The notes beneath the pieces are model-generated. The model was given only the letters and a program-made list of their open reading frames with translations. It had not been told where the DNA came from and ran no database searches. The translations under genes and the position numbers were made by a program. Positions 55,101 through 64,000 of a stretch of 64,000 bases of DNA are shown one piece after another. Each line of letters starts with the position of its first letter. Positions within the stretch are counted from its first letter, which is position 1. The DNA is from Amyelois transitella (taxonomy: Eukaryota; Arthropoda; Insecta; Lepidoptera; Pyralidae), in contig NC_083509.1 in the NCBI RefSeq assembly GCF_032362555.1, positions 11,307,001 through 11,371,000 on the forward strand. Reading direction: 5' to 3'.

Positions 55101-55691
55101 TCGCCTTTTACGAAATCCATGGTAAAAATATGGAGCACGGCACCAAATTATATTTCTGCCGAAACTACAGGCATTCTTCCACTAGGTGTGTTCCTTTCAT
55201 CCAGTGATTTCAGACTGTGTTATCATAAGCTATTGAATTGAAAATAACAAATACAATTGAAAATTATATTTTTCATATTTGTTCTACAGGCACGGAGATT
55301 GCAAGCCATATCAACGATAGCCAGAATACTTCGCAGCGGTGGTCTCGCTTTGATAACCGTCTGGGCCAAAGACCAAAGCAAATCTAACTACCTTTGTAAG
55401 ACGAAACAAAATGTCGGCCCCAACGAAAACCATCTTACTGTCGGCGGCCTAAGCTTACCCGTCCACGAAAACAGAACCCAGTTCCAACATAACGACCTTT
55501 TAGTGCCGTGGAAACTAAGAAAAGTTAATGAAAACAAATTATCCGACAACCCAGAAGACACCCTCTTGAGATATTACCATGTGTTCGAAGAGGGTGAACT
55601 TGAAAATCTCTGTCGAGAATCTTGCGAGTTTGATGTTCAAAGTAGTTACTACGAAGAAGGGAATTGGTGCGTCATGTGTAAGAAAATATAG
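49147..55691 (+). CDS. Alkbh8: ALKBH8 tRNA wobble-uridine hydroxylase/methyltransferase
   Basis: ALKBH8 methylates cm5U to mcm5U and hydroxylates it in tRNA wobble positions, acting with TRM112 (family knowledge). Eight exons, 49147-49239, 49359-49599, 50692-51015, 51839-51998, 52384-52651, 53550-53705, 54776-54937 and 55290-55691, join in phase to 601 residues. Order: RRM (~30-110); 2OG-Fe(II) dioxygenase with HxD in IPAHVDRH (~223-225), the third His in YDWQHS (~278) and the 2-oxoglutarate Arg in RETRISLTFR; a Cys cluster CECAFTKLC; then the SAM methyltransferase with motif I VVDLGAGNGKN (~392), AVIHHF and the terminal SYYEEGNWCV block. All iron and co-substrate ligands appear present. Introns are crowded with SINE-A copies, several touching splice sites. 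Confidence 0.95.
49618..49695 (-). mobile_element. SINE-A copy 13, minus, 3' end only
   Basis: TCACATCTATATCCCTTGTG and AGCAGTCTTGAAAAGACC. It begins ~18 bp after the Alkbh8 exon 2 donor. Confidence 0.8.
51051..51247 (+). repeat. Interspersed repeat C, copy 3
   Basis: Starts CTAGAGGCCGCCCGCGACTT and ends AATAGTAGTAGGA. Nearly identical to 27620-27816, so a recent family. Located in Alkbh8 intron 3. Confidence 0.85.
51558..51820 (+). mobile_element. SINE-A copy 14, full length, 18 bp before Alkbh8 exon 4
   Basis: ATAAACATAC at 51548-51557 and 51821-51830 is the target duplication. The exon 4 acceptor AG follows at 51837-51838. Confidence 0.9.
52165..52360 (+). mobile_element. SINE-A copy 15, 3' truncated, with TATAT insertion
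   Basis: GTGCCGTGTGGTTCCCGACA to AACCTGTCACGATT. A short TATAT-type expansion (52266-52295) interrupts it. It ends 23 bp before Alkbh8 exon 5. Confidence 0.85.
52675..52888 (-). mobile_element. SINE-A copy 16, minus
   Basis: TCACGTCTATATCCCTTGCG to GACATCCATGGGAACGAGAT. It begins 24 bp after the Alkbh8 exon 5 donor. Confidence 0.88.
53715..53971 (-). mobile_element. SINE-A copy 17, minus, inserted at the Alkbh8 exon 6 donor
   Basis: GGTAAGTTTT at 53705-53714 and 53972-53981 is the target duplication and contains the 5' splice site. The element is full length, ending GGGAACCACACGGCAC. Confidence 0.92.
54083..54153 (+). mobile_element. LINE-A, extreme 3' end only
   Basis: GTGGCAAGTGGAAAGAGGTA to CTACCCCTCCGGGAAAGGCG with a (TATG)n tail; almost identical to 16017-16090, a recent and severely 5'-truncated insertion. 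Confidence 0.88.
54300..54440 (+). mobile_element. SINE-A copy 18, diverged, 3' truncated
   Basis: TGCCGTGTGGTTGCCGGCAC to GGCGATGGACTAGCAACG. It is followed at ~54450 by a LINE-A-type end (TCTCTGCCTACCCCTCTGGG), so it may be a SINE/LINE mosaic. Confidence 0.7.
54541..54724 (-). mobile_element. SINE-A copy 19, minus, diverged
   Basis: ATCACGTCTATATTCCGTGC to CCTATCCCTTAGTCGC. Lies ~50 bp upstream of Alkbh8 exon 7. Confidence 0.8.
55035..55150 (-). mobile_element. SINE-A copy 20, minus, 5' part
   Basis: GAATTGAGATTCAAATAGTG and TATTCGCCTTTTACGAAATC; old copy in Alkbh8 intron 7. Confidence 0.7.
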
Positions 55692-55755
55692 ACTTGCTAA
55701 CGTAACAGAGTTGTACTTTATTTTTCTTTTTAAATACATTTGTTCTACAAAATGA

Positions 55756-55761
55756 AATAAA
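55756..55761 (+). terminator. Alkbh8 poly(A) signal
   Basis: AATAAA lies 65 bp after the Alkbh8 stop codon, the first canonical hexamer downstream. Confidence 0.6.
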
Positions 55762-56541
55762 AAAAGACTATAAAAACTATACAAAACAATGTAAACAACA
55801 AATATTTTGATTGCACAGACGCGTTTTGTACTAATTTGTTCTGTTTGGATTTTCTTGTACTGTTGCAAAGTGATTCTTATTGTATAAGTGATAAGGTTCT
55901 ATGTTAGATATTGGGAGGTTTTTGTAATATATATATTTGGCAGTGTAAAATATAATCCATAATTTAATTTTAATGCTATATCTACTAACAGACAATTATT
56001 TTACAAAACAGTAACAAAACGAAATAACATTCATAATACGAATTCATAGGAAATCTAATTCGAAAAGGCTGTGAAAAATATACACCAATCATTTATATTT
56101 ATATTGTTGAAATATATTTTTTTTAAATCCGAAAATATCGTGTTTCATAATTTTATCTAAAGCCCGTCTCGGCTTATATCTCTAGTGTCTTCATATATAT
56201 GTGTTACTACTGGCAATAAAATTTGTTGTAACAAGAGCAAGAGAGGTTATGAAATGGTAGAATTTTGATATCATGCCAGTTGAAAATCAAAAGCTTGCGT
56301 GCATAACCCTATACCAACTTGCGTCATGCTAAATTTGACCTTACTGATTTTGTTTAGTGTCCATTTTTAATTGGACACGTAAACTACTTACATCACAATT
56401 AAATCCAATTAAGAGATGTGTCAATCGGCCATTTTGTATGCCATCCCTGTCTTACGTACTGAGTAAGTAAGAGAGGTCCGATAGAAAATAGCAGTTTGAC
56501 AGATCAGTTCGATAGTACAAATTATTTAAATCAATCTTACT

Positions 56542-59500
56542 TTAGGCCTTCATTAGAGCCAACTGTAGCAATGGAATAACAGAAACTGTAGACAGATCTG
56601 CTAACACGGCATCTACGTTCTGTATCGTATTCACTTGGAATATGTTTTCTTTTCTAAAACTTAATATGGATATAGCTAAAAGAGGTAGTATTTCGAGGCA
56701 ATCGTAGCCAAGTATGGCGTCCCAGAGAAGGAGGAGCTGGTCGGGAGGCAGGTGACCGCTGAACGCACGCATCAACCATTTGAACACCACTCTGATGCTG
56801 TAACAATATGTTTTCGGAATATTTTATATTATCTCGAATATGACTAGTTCCATGATGAGACTGTCTATTGTGTATTAGAATCATCACGCCTGATTAGTAG
56901 CATTTGATTACTTACGGATTGATGTTGATATTTCTGAAATGTATCCACAACAGTGGTTCATGCGCTTCCAACAGCCTCTCATATAGCAGACATAATGATA
57001 CAATACCCTGAAAAATATTGAACATTTAATGCATAACATTAATGTTTTAAATAAATACGTAATGAGTAGGTACATACTTTCCAATTATCGCTCTTTATTA
57101 TTATTAGTGTACCTACCCTAAGTAAAGGTTGATATTCATTTTGACGAAAAATAAAGAATTCCTAGGTAGTTCGCATCACGTTTTCGGTGGTTGGACAATC
57201 TTTACACAAGCAAGTATAGGTATGTATAATACATTAGATGCTCGTTCTTTTTAAAATTTTCATAGTTTTCATTTAGAATGCCTAATTACCTATATAAGCC
57301 TATTTTAGTCAGGGGAACGGATGAGATAAACATTTTAATTTGGCGGGAAGGTCTAATCTCCTTTAGTGTTGTAACTGTGCCTCTTATCTAAATTGAATTA
57401 AACTATAATCGATAAAAAAATAAAATTACGTGAATTTTACGCTTTAACTTCTCAACCTTGAATATTATACAAATTATTAATTTTACCTGTGGATGCGTCG
57501 AAATGTAATGAAGTCTGTGCCAATAACGGATGTAAAACGCTCTAAATGTGTAGTAAAGTTGTACTGGATCGTCGTACAAATAACAAAATGGGGTCGCTGG
57601 AAAGAAAGTTCAATATTATTATATTTTGTCGGAGTTATTCAAAGCATAACAATTCGGTTAATCCTTATTAATAAGATATCAGTTCCTTTCATGACATGTG
57701 GTTCCTATCTAACACTGTAATAGAACCCAAATCTCTATAAATGCTGGAAAAGTTAAAGCACTAAACCCGGTAAGAGTAACGAAGGTCGAAATGAAGAAAC
57801 TTTTGTATGGCGCAACCGTGTTATTCCAAGGATCATGCAAAAGATATCTCCCAATGTCAATGCGGCAACGGGTTGCCGCAAAATCAACTTTTTATATAGT
57901 TACAACGGAAATCCCTGGAAATTTTATTAAACGCCTTACCATACATAGTGAACCCGTGAAATGGTATAATTCCGCTAGGCGGGAACACTGTTATGCTGTC
58001 CACCGAAGTTTGCTTGCCTTTTATCGTCACATTCAGTGGATTACCGATGCTGCCTCTCAAATGTTGCATCACTTCGCAGTCTCGCGAGAAACACAACATT
58101 ACCTGAAATTTGTTCATATTAAATGTGAACGACCTATACTTACAGGTACTGTTATAAACTGTCGGATAAGCAACTTATTGAATTGATCACATATAAAATT
58201 TTATGAAGACAAATCTAAACGAAGAAACCAATTGGATTTTTTTTAACTTCTGTTTAATTAAATTTTATTGTTCGATTCTTGAAATGAAATAAACCAAATC
58301 GAATAAAGAAAAAACGTACTTGATATAAAAGGTCTTCAAAAACAAAATACTGGTCGTCGTTGGAAGCTGTTAACTGTACGTCTTTGAATATCAGCTTGTC
58401 TATCATGAGGTCCACTTCCAATACGCTCTTCTTAAGCTGATTAAAGTACGATGTATGCTAAACAGAATTTTTGTTAAATTTTGACACAATTTTTATCACA
58501 CAAGTTTGTCTGTATGAGTGAGTGCGAGTCTCGGGTCAGAGTATTTATTTAGTAGGAGCTATCCATAACTATGCCCAAAAGAAAACCTATTTCAAGCCAT
58601 CTAAAATTCATTTTAAAAATGTCTCATCTACATAAGCGTGTAACATGTAAGTATACCTCTAGTAAATAATTATCACCTGTGGTTTAATCTCAGCGCCAAG
58701 TACTTGTGACCAAAGTTTAGCTCGTAGGCACTGAGGGCTGCCTTTTTTAAGGTACTCCTGTACAACAGGCGCATACCCCAGCGCCGCCACTCTCTCCCCT
58801 AATCCCACGCGCTCCGCCTCCAGCGTGGCGAAGCCCGGCACCAGGCTGGGCGTGTTGGGGTTCACGCCTAGAAGCGGCTCGCCATTCGCCCATTCCACGT
58901 AAATTTTGCGCTGTAAATGAGGATATTGAGTCGATGGATTGGAACGATAAAAAATAACGACTACTTTTCGCTCCCTGATTTGTTTTAAGAATCGCTGCAC
59001 AAATTATGGTAAACTAAAATATTTATAAAAACGCAGGTATAATAAGTATATCCATATGTACGTACCATGATTTAAAAAATTACAAAAGTTTACAAAAATT
59101 ACGATATTGATAGTCTGCGTGCCATAGATTTAGTCGGCGTTAAATTGAAGACTTTGCCTTCGAGCCGGATAAGTATTTTATAAAGTTTAAGTATGATTTA
59201 TTAACTTACCAACTGATCTAAGGTTTTGACTTGTATTGGCAAATGAGCAAACTCCCATTTAGGCTCATCTCTGAAACATATTTTTTTATAATAAGATATT
59301 TCTTTTTCTACGAAACTAACGATTAAAACTAGTTATGTAAATAAAATATTACATACTCTCTTGTAAAAGGTACGTAGCCAGACATAGTGAGTAATACTTC
59401 TAAAAAATCTTTAGGAGCATATACAGGTCTGTATTTTGTTAAATCTGAAAAAGCATACAAAAAGTGTTAAGTCACCAAATTAAATATTTTAACTATGATC

Positions 59501-60155
59501 TTCTGTTACTCTTACCCTTCGAGAATCAATCTATCTTACCTAAACCGTAAGTGCTAAGTTCATTCCATTTATCGGTGAGTTCCTCTTGTTCCTGTTGAGA
59601 TCGTATTTTTGCTAACGATGTTTCTAAGTCCGAGCACATTGAATTTAACGATTTGTGTATTCTTTTTTCCCATTGCGTGCTAGCTTTCATCAAAGAAGTC
59701 ATTGGATCCAATTTCTGAAAAACGTATATATATATTTAATTCTTTTCTCAATTTTAAATAGGTATATATAAAAATGAGTTCCGTAGGTCCAGTCTTACAT
59801 TTTGTTTAGTTTGCGTCCGTACCCAGTGAAACACAGTATTTCTAAGTTTTGTGTCTAAGCCTTTTTCTTTCATTGCTTGATGTAAAGATTGTTTGAAATC
59901 TTCTTTTCTAACATTCGGAGAAGAAACTAATTTCTGTTGGTAAGGAAATATTTAAAAGTATTTATTGTAATATATGATATGTATAATATACATAATAACA
60001 TCGTAAGAACAACATCTACTTAATAAAATAATAAATCGAAAAGTGATGATTACCTGGACATCACTATAAAATGATTTATAAATTGATAAATTCTTTATTT
60101 CTTCGGCTAATTTTAAAGCTGTGTGATGGATTGCGTCTTCTTTTATATTATCCAT
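56542..60155 (-). CDS. Tbc1d19: TBC1 domain family member 19 orthologue (Rab-GAP-like)
   Basis: TBC proteins usually act as GTPase-activating proteins for Rabs; the target of TBC1D19 is not known to me. Eleven minus-strand exons, 60155-60054, 59933-59799, 59714-59540, 59444-59357, 59270-59210, 58910-58677, 58457-58320, 58102-57940, 57596-57487, 57007-56916 and 56797-56542, join in phase to 517 residues (human ~526). N-terminal diagnostic stretches are WEKRIHKSLNSMCSDLE and YRPVYAPKDFLEVLL. The TBC region starts around residue 235 (SPQCLRAKLWSQVLG) and continues through ASNDDQYFVFEDLLYQ, FPPSGIIPFHGFTMY and FKWLMRAFSGHLPPDQLLLLWD. The usual IxxDxxR arginine finger reads IFKDVQL here, as I recall it also does in the human protein, so GAP activity may be unconventional. 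Confidence 0.92.
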
Positions 60156-60489
60156 ATTGATTAGTTAAAAAAAATATAATATAATTTGGTTAATAAAGAA
60201 ACAGGCGAGACTATGTTTACTTTTTTTTTGAGAAATCATAATTACTTCAGTCAAAATTCAGGATGCGGTTGCTAAGTAACTAAATAAATCTATCTGTTCG
60301 GTAATGCTCAACCATGATGAAATTCATCTTATTAAACATAAATAAAGTTTTATGAACTGAATAATAAATCATAAATATTAAATTATTAAAAATAACCGTT
60401 CTATAAACATACTACTACTAAAGAGTACTAAAGAGATAACTCTCTTAGTCTTTTATTGTCTGTGCACTTTATAAATTTCAGTTGTAAAA

Positions 60490-61156
60490 AAAAATAGGTA
60501 AAAAAACTTTTTAAGTTAAACGGTTTTATGTTAAACATACATTGCAATGTTTAATATAAATGTACTAAAAACCAAAAAATAATAAAATAGATACAGTCGT
60601 GGGAATTATAAACATATGCATAGACTAGACTAAAATAAAACCGTGGGGCACGTCAATTGTCTACAAATTATAGACTTAATGTGCGATAGAAGAATCGTTT
60701 AATTCGTCGTTAGGCAGTTGGCCCGCAGACGGTGCGCAAATTACTTACTATTTTGCTGGCTAGCGAGGAATCGTTTCACTGCTCGTAGTTTGTCTTTAAT
60801 CGACAAAACTTATGATAAAAGTACTACTCGCTCAACATTATGAAACCCTAAAACTCGCTTAATCGAGCTTGCTAACTTGTTTCCACATTCTAGCCCTACT
60901 TATCACACGTCCATCGTTGTCGGTTGAACAACTGCCTAATTATAGTGTAACATTACAAAACAAACATTTTAATCAACGATTGTAGACAATTGACGTGCCC
61001 CACGGTTTTATTTTAGTCTAGTCTATGCATATGTTTATAATTCCCACGACTGTATCTATTTTATTATTTTTTGGTTTTTAGTACATTTATATTAAACATT
61101 GCAATGTATGTTTAACATAAAACCGTTTAACTTAAAAAGTTTTTTTACCTATTTTT
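60490..61156. repeat. Inverted-repeat element, 176-bp arms, 315-bp centre
   Basis: Left arm 60490-60665 and right arm 60981-61156 match as reverse complements along their whole length, beginning AAAAATAGGTAAAAAAACTT and ending AATTGTCTACA at the loop. The centre (60666-60980) is unique sequence without an ORF I can recognise. The element sits in the shared upstream region of TBC1D19 and YPEL5. I could not define a target duplication. Confidence 0.85.
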
Positions 61157-61179
61157 ATTTTCTAGTTTTTTGTTTTTGT

Positions 61180-61740
61180 AACGAATAAACTCAAAAACTA
61201 CTGGACCGATTTGAATGAAATTTGGCACAGGGATAGACTTAACCTTCAGGAGTAACATAGGCTACATTTTATCCCACTGCTTAGATTTTAATTTTGAATA
61301 GTAAATTGTATTCTACTTGTTGAGACCTTTCATTTGATACCCATGTTGATGGGATTGATAAAACCTAAGTTATCCGCCATTTTGTAGAGGCCGCCATCTT
61401 GGATTTCAATTTTTTATAGTATATTGTATTCTGCTTGTTGAGCCCTTTCATTTGATACCCATATTGATGGGATTAATGAAACCTAAATTATCCGCCATTT
61501 TGTAACGGCGGCCATCTTGAATTTATAATGATAATGAATAAACATAATTATATTGTCACCAAAATCCAAAGTGTATACAAAATTTCAGATTAATCGGTTG
61601 ACAGGAAGAGGGTGAAATTTGAATTACTAAATTTGACCCAAGAATAAATAAAACAAACGGGGTGAGCTAAATAAAACCGTTTAAAAATACAACTGTAGGT
61701 AGGTACATAGTTTGTCAAATTTGACAGTTGTTTTGCATGT
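61180..61740. other. YPEL5 upstream region with diverged repeat
   Basis: 61180-61280 resembles repeat C (CTACTGGACCGATTTGAATG). Two copies of a ~115-bp unit (GATACCCATNTTGATGGGAT; CCGCCATTTTGTA) follow at about 61320-61400 and 61435-61515. The YPEL5 promoter should lie near the right end. Confidence 0.5.
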
Positions 61741-61791
61741 CATTCGCTGTTCGCATGTGATTTGTTTTGAAACAACAAAAATATTTACAAG

Positions 61792-63211
61792 ATGGGCAAG
61801 ATTTTTCTGGACCACATCGGCGGCAGCCGTTTGTTTTCCTGCGCGGCATGCGATGTAAATCTCACCAATCGTTCGGAGTTAATTAGCACGAGATTTACTG
61901 GAGCAACAGGTACGCACGGCAGTCCAAGTCGACATCGACAAAGCTCTTTGTTCTTGCTTTCTTTCTCGTTGTTCCCAAAACCAGCTTCTATAATCTATAT
62001 TGTAATAAGTAAAAATGTATTTAACTGTTTTTTGTCTTGCAGTGTCTGTTTTACCATGTTTTTGATTTTACGAATCCAGATTACGAAATTTAGAGTGCTT
62101 CCTAATCAGAATAATATCTAGACACCTATTTCTTACATATTTAACAGTCTGTTCAACTTAGCACCAGTAGGCACCATAGTGATAATATTTCACATACCTT
62201 TCCTCATGAAAACAATTCCATTGCATGTCATTCACCTGACCTATATAAGTTTATATTAGTGACAGGATATTGTTTAAGGAAAATAGTTACCCAACTATTT
62301 CACAAGAATCACGGTTTAAACAATAAAAGAATCATCAACTCAAAAGTAGCTTATGTGTTATTCTGGGTCTTCAGCTACATATATACCAAATTTCATCATA
62401 ATCGGAGCAGTACTATTTGCGTGAAAGAGTAGCAAACATCAATACATACCCACAAATTTTCACATTTATAATATTAGTATGATTCTCTAACATCTTAGAA
62501 GAGTAAGCTCCACTTAACTCTACACAAAAGCTATTATTATAAATTCTATTACTACATATCTCAACTACTAATAAAAACCACCAATATTATAATGGAACTA
62601 TTGGACCGCTAGTCAATTCTTTACTCTGTAGAATTTATATCTACCTATCTAGAATTTTTTTTAAACTTTATGCATCTTGTATTTTTTTGCCACTGATAAT
62701 ATTTTTTTTTCTGGGTGAATGACACAAGCTTAGACCTTTTAGCCTAATAGTTTTTCATTTAACACAATGAATTTACCTCAGGTCGGGCATTTCTATTCCA
62801 TAAAGTGGTGAATCTGGTTTACTCGGAGGTGCAAGACCGTGTGATGCTGACAGGTCGCCACATGGTGAGAGATGTCTCGTGCAAGAACTGCGCCACCAAG
62901 CTTGGATGGGTTTATGAATTTGCTACTGAAGAGAATCAAAGGTATTTTGTTCTCGAGACTTCTTTTTTTAACATTCATTCATATAGTCCTATCAATATCC
63001 CTTGCAGGGTAGACAGAGCCAGCAGTCCTGAAAGGCTGATTTCTTTTATATATTTGGAATAATATCTTTAATAGCCATAAAAGTTGATAAACAATATTAA
63101 AAAGTACTTTTTCTCTATTACAGATACAAAGAAGGCCGTGTCATCCTTGAAAGAGCTTTAGTCACTGAAAGTGATGGCATAGAGGAAATTCAAGTGAATA
63201 ATGATGATTGA
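61792..63211 (+). CDS. Ypel5: Yippee-like 5 (YPEL5) orthologue
   Basis: Three exons, 61792-61909, 62782-62941 and 63124-63211, join in phase to 121 residues, the same length as human YPEL5. The Yippee zinc signature is complete: Cys17-x2-Cys20, then 52 residues, then Cys73-x2-Cys76 (SCAAC and SCKNC). The stretches [20 protein letters not shown] and [19 protein letters not shown] are close to identical to the vertebrate protein as I remember it. In vertebrates YPEL5 associates with the CTLH/GID ubiquitin ligase (family knowledge). The last exon encodes [13 protein letters not shown] and an acidic end. It is divergent from TBC1D19 with 1.64 kb between start codons. Confidence 0.95.
62343..62482 (+). 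repeat. Interspersed repeat C, copy 4, partial
   Basis: GTTATTCTGGGTCTTCAGCT and GCGTGAAAGAGTAGCAAACA match the copy at 51051. It lies in YPEL5 intron 1. Confidence 0.7.
62975..63045 (-). mobile_element. SINE-A copy 21, minus, 3' end only
   Basis: AATATCCCTTGCAGGGTAGA and CAGCAGTCCTGAAAGGCTGA. It starts about 33 bp after the YPEL5 exon 2 donor. Confidence 0.7.
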
Positions 63212-64000
63212 TATGTTGTAAATATTAAAATTATTGTAATTTTCTATGTTTTATGTAATAGGTATGATGACAAATTTTTGTTTTGGTGTTTTAATAATTT
63301 AGTAAAACAAAAATTAAAACATTGGTGAAATAATCGCATCTATATACATAAAACTGCCGGAAAACAGAACAAACAGCTTCTTCAATTTGGAGAGCAGGGA
63401 TTTTGATATATGACTTGTTTTTGTAGTAATGGTTTGAAATATATTTTTTACCTCCTCTGTTGTATTATTTGATTAAAGCTTTTTACTTTATTAAGATGTA
63501 ATATAAATTCAATCAAATCATGAAAGTTGTATGTTATTCATCACATGTCATTCATTAGGTATGTCTAAAAGATTTTTCCTAGTTTTTAAGTTTATAAATA
63601 AATTAGCACTCCACAATTTTAAAAATTATTTGTTTGTCTAGAATAAATGATTAAATTATATAAGATAATGTGCTTTTGTTTTAATTTTTTCTCTTCTTAG
63701 AGAACAGAGCAAATTGGTAAAATGCATGCTCGAAATTAACCAACTCTGCACCTGAGCTTATTCTTATATTTAAAACTAATTCAATTGTTTAGGCGTCCCC
63801 TCTAAGTGGAAACTTTGTTTTTAGTTATTTCCTTACATTTGCAAAGACTAGGTAAGTATATGCCATTCCTTATTTGAGTAAAAAAATATCGACAGCTAAT
63901 AAATCATTTTGAAAGCAGTCTCAACGTATTACTAAGATGCCACAGATAATATATACCACCCTTTCGTTTGATACATTTTTTTGTTGGTATTGTTGGGATA
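63212..64000. other. YPEL5 3' UTR and downstream DNA
   Basis: AT-rich. AATAAA hexamers near 63597 and 63641 are candidate poly(A) signals. No further gene is recognisable before the window ends. Confidence 0.45.

Noticed and set aside
57791-58186. 131-codon plus-strand ORF
   Set aside because: It is antisense to TBC1D19 exon 8, which has the recognisable protein sequence and splice sites.

Overview
This is animal nuclear DNA, almost certainly from a moth or butterfly. The support is: genes split into many small GT/AG exons, an AT-rich background, insect orthologues of conserved animal genes, a DD41D mariner transposon, and dense short retroposons with TATG or TTAT tails of kinds I associate with Lepidoptera. 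The order-level call is inference, because I could run no database search.

Layout. Positions 749-30510 (+) carry the last seven coding exons of a brummer/ATGL-type triglyceride lipase; its N-terminal exons lie left of the window. Its introns are very long and hold most of the transposons: a 5'-truncated LINE with an open reverse-transcriptase frame (14117-16089), a complete mariner-like element (25739-27046), a 213-bp-arm inverted repeat (22987-23486), a 55-bp hairpin (2085-2200) and a 165-bp tandem array that copies one lipase exon (4217-4790). Right of the lipase the DNA is gene-dense: Cep78 (33068-40640, +), mitoribosomal protein mL64/GADD45GIP1 (41046-42284, -), clathrin light chain (42955-45951, +), PIG-A (46195-47622, -), Alkbh8 (49147-55691, +), a TBC1D19 orthologue (56542-60155, -) and a YPEL5 orthologue (61792-63211, +). 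From Cep78 onward strands alternate strictly. This gives three head-to-head pairs (mL64/Clc, PIG-A/Alkbh8, TBC1D19/YPEL5) and convergent 3' ends that nearly touch.

The genes do not form one pathway. They are housekeeping functions in lipid-droplet lipolysis, centriole biology, mitochondrial translation, clathrin coats, GPI-anchor synthesis, tRNA wobble modification, Rab regulation and ubiquitin-ligase-linked Yippee function.

The most distinctive signal is retroposon activity. At least 21 copies of one ~260-bp element (called SINE-A here) share their last ~45 bp with the LINE at 14117-16089, so that LINE family probably mobilises them. Several copies landed within 10 bp of splice sites; one duplicated an Alkbh8 splice donor and another made a 69-bp target duplication at a Cep78 acceptor. 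Other notable items are a 12-nt frame-neutral microexon in clathrin light chain, a 1.1-kb hAT-type MITE in the PIG-A/Alkbh8 promoter interval, and two exon-like ORFs I cannot assign. I see no single undescribed system; the best leads are the long intronic hairpins, the exon array and the splice-site insertions.
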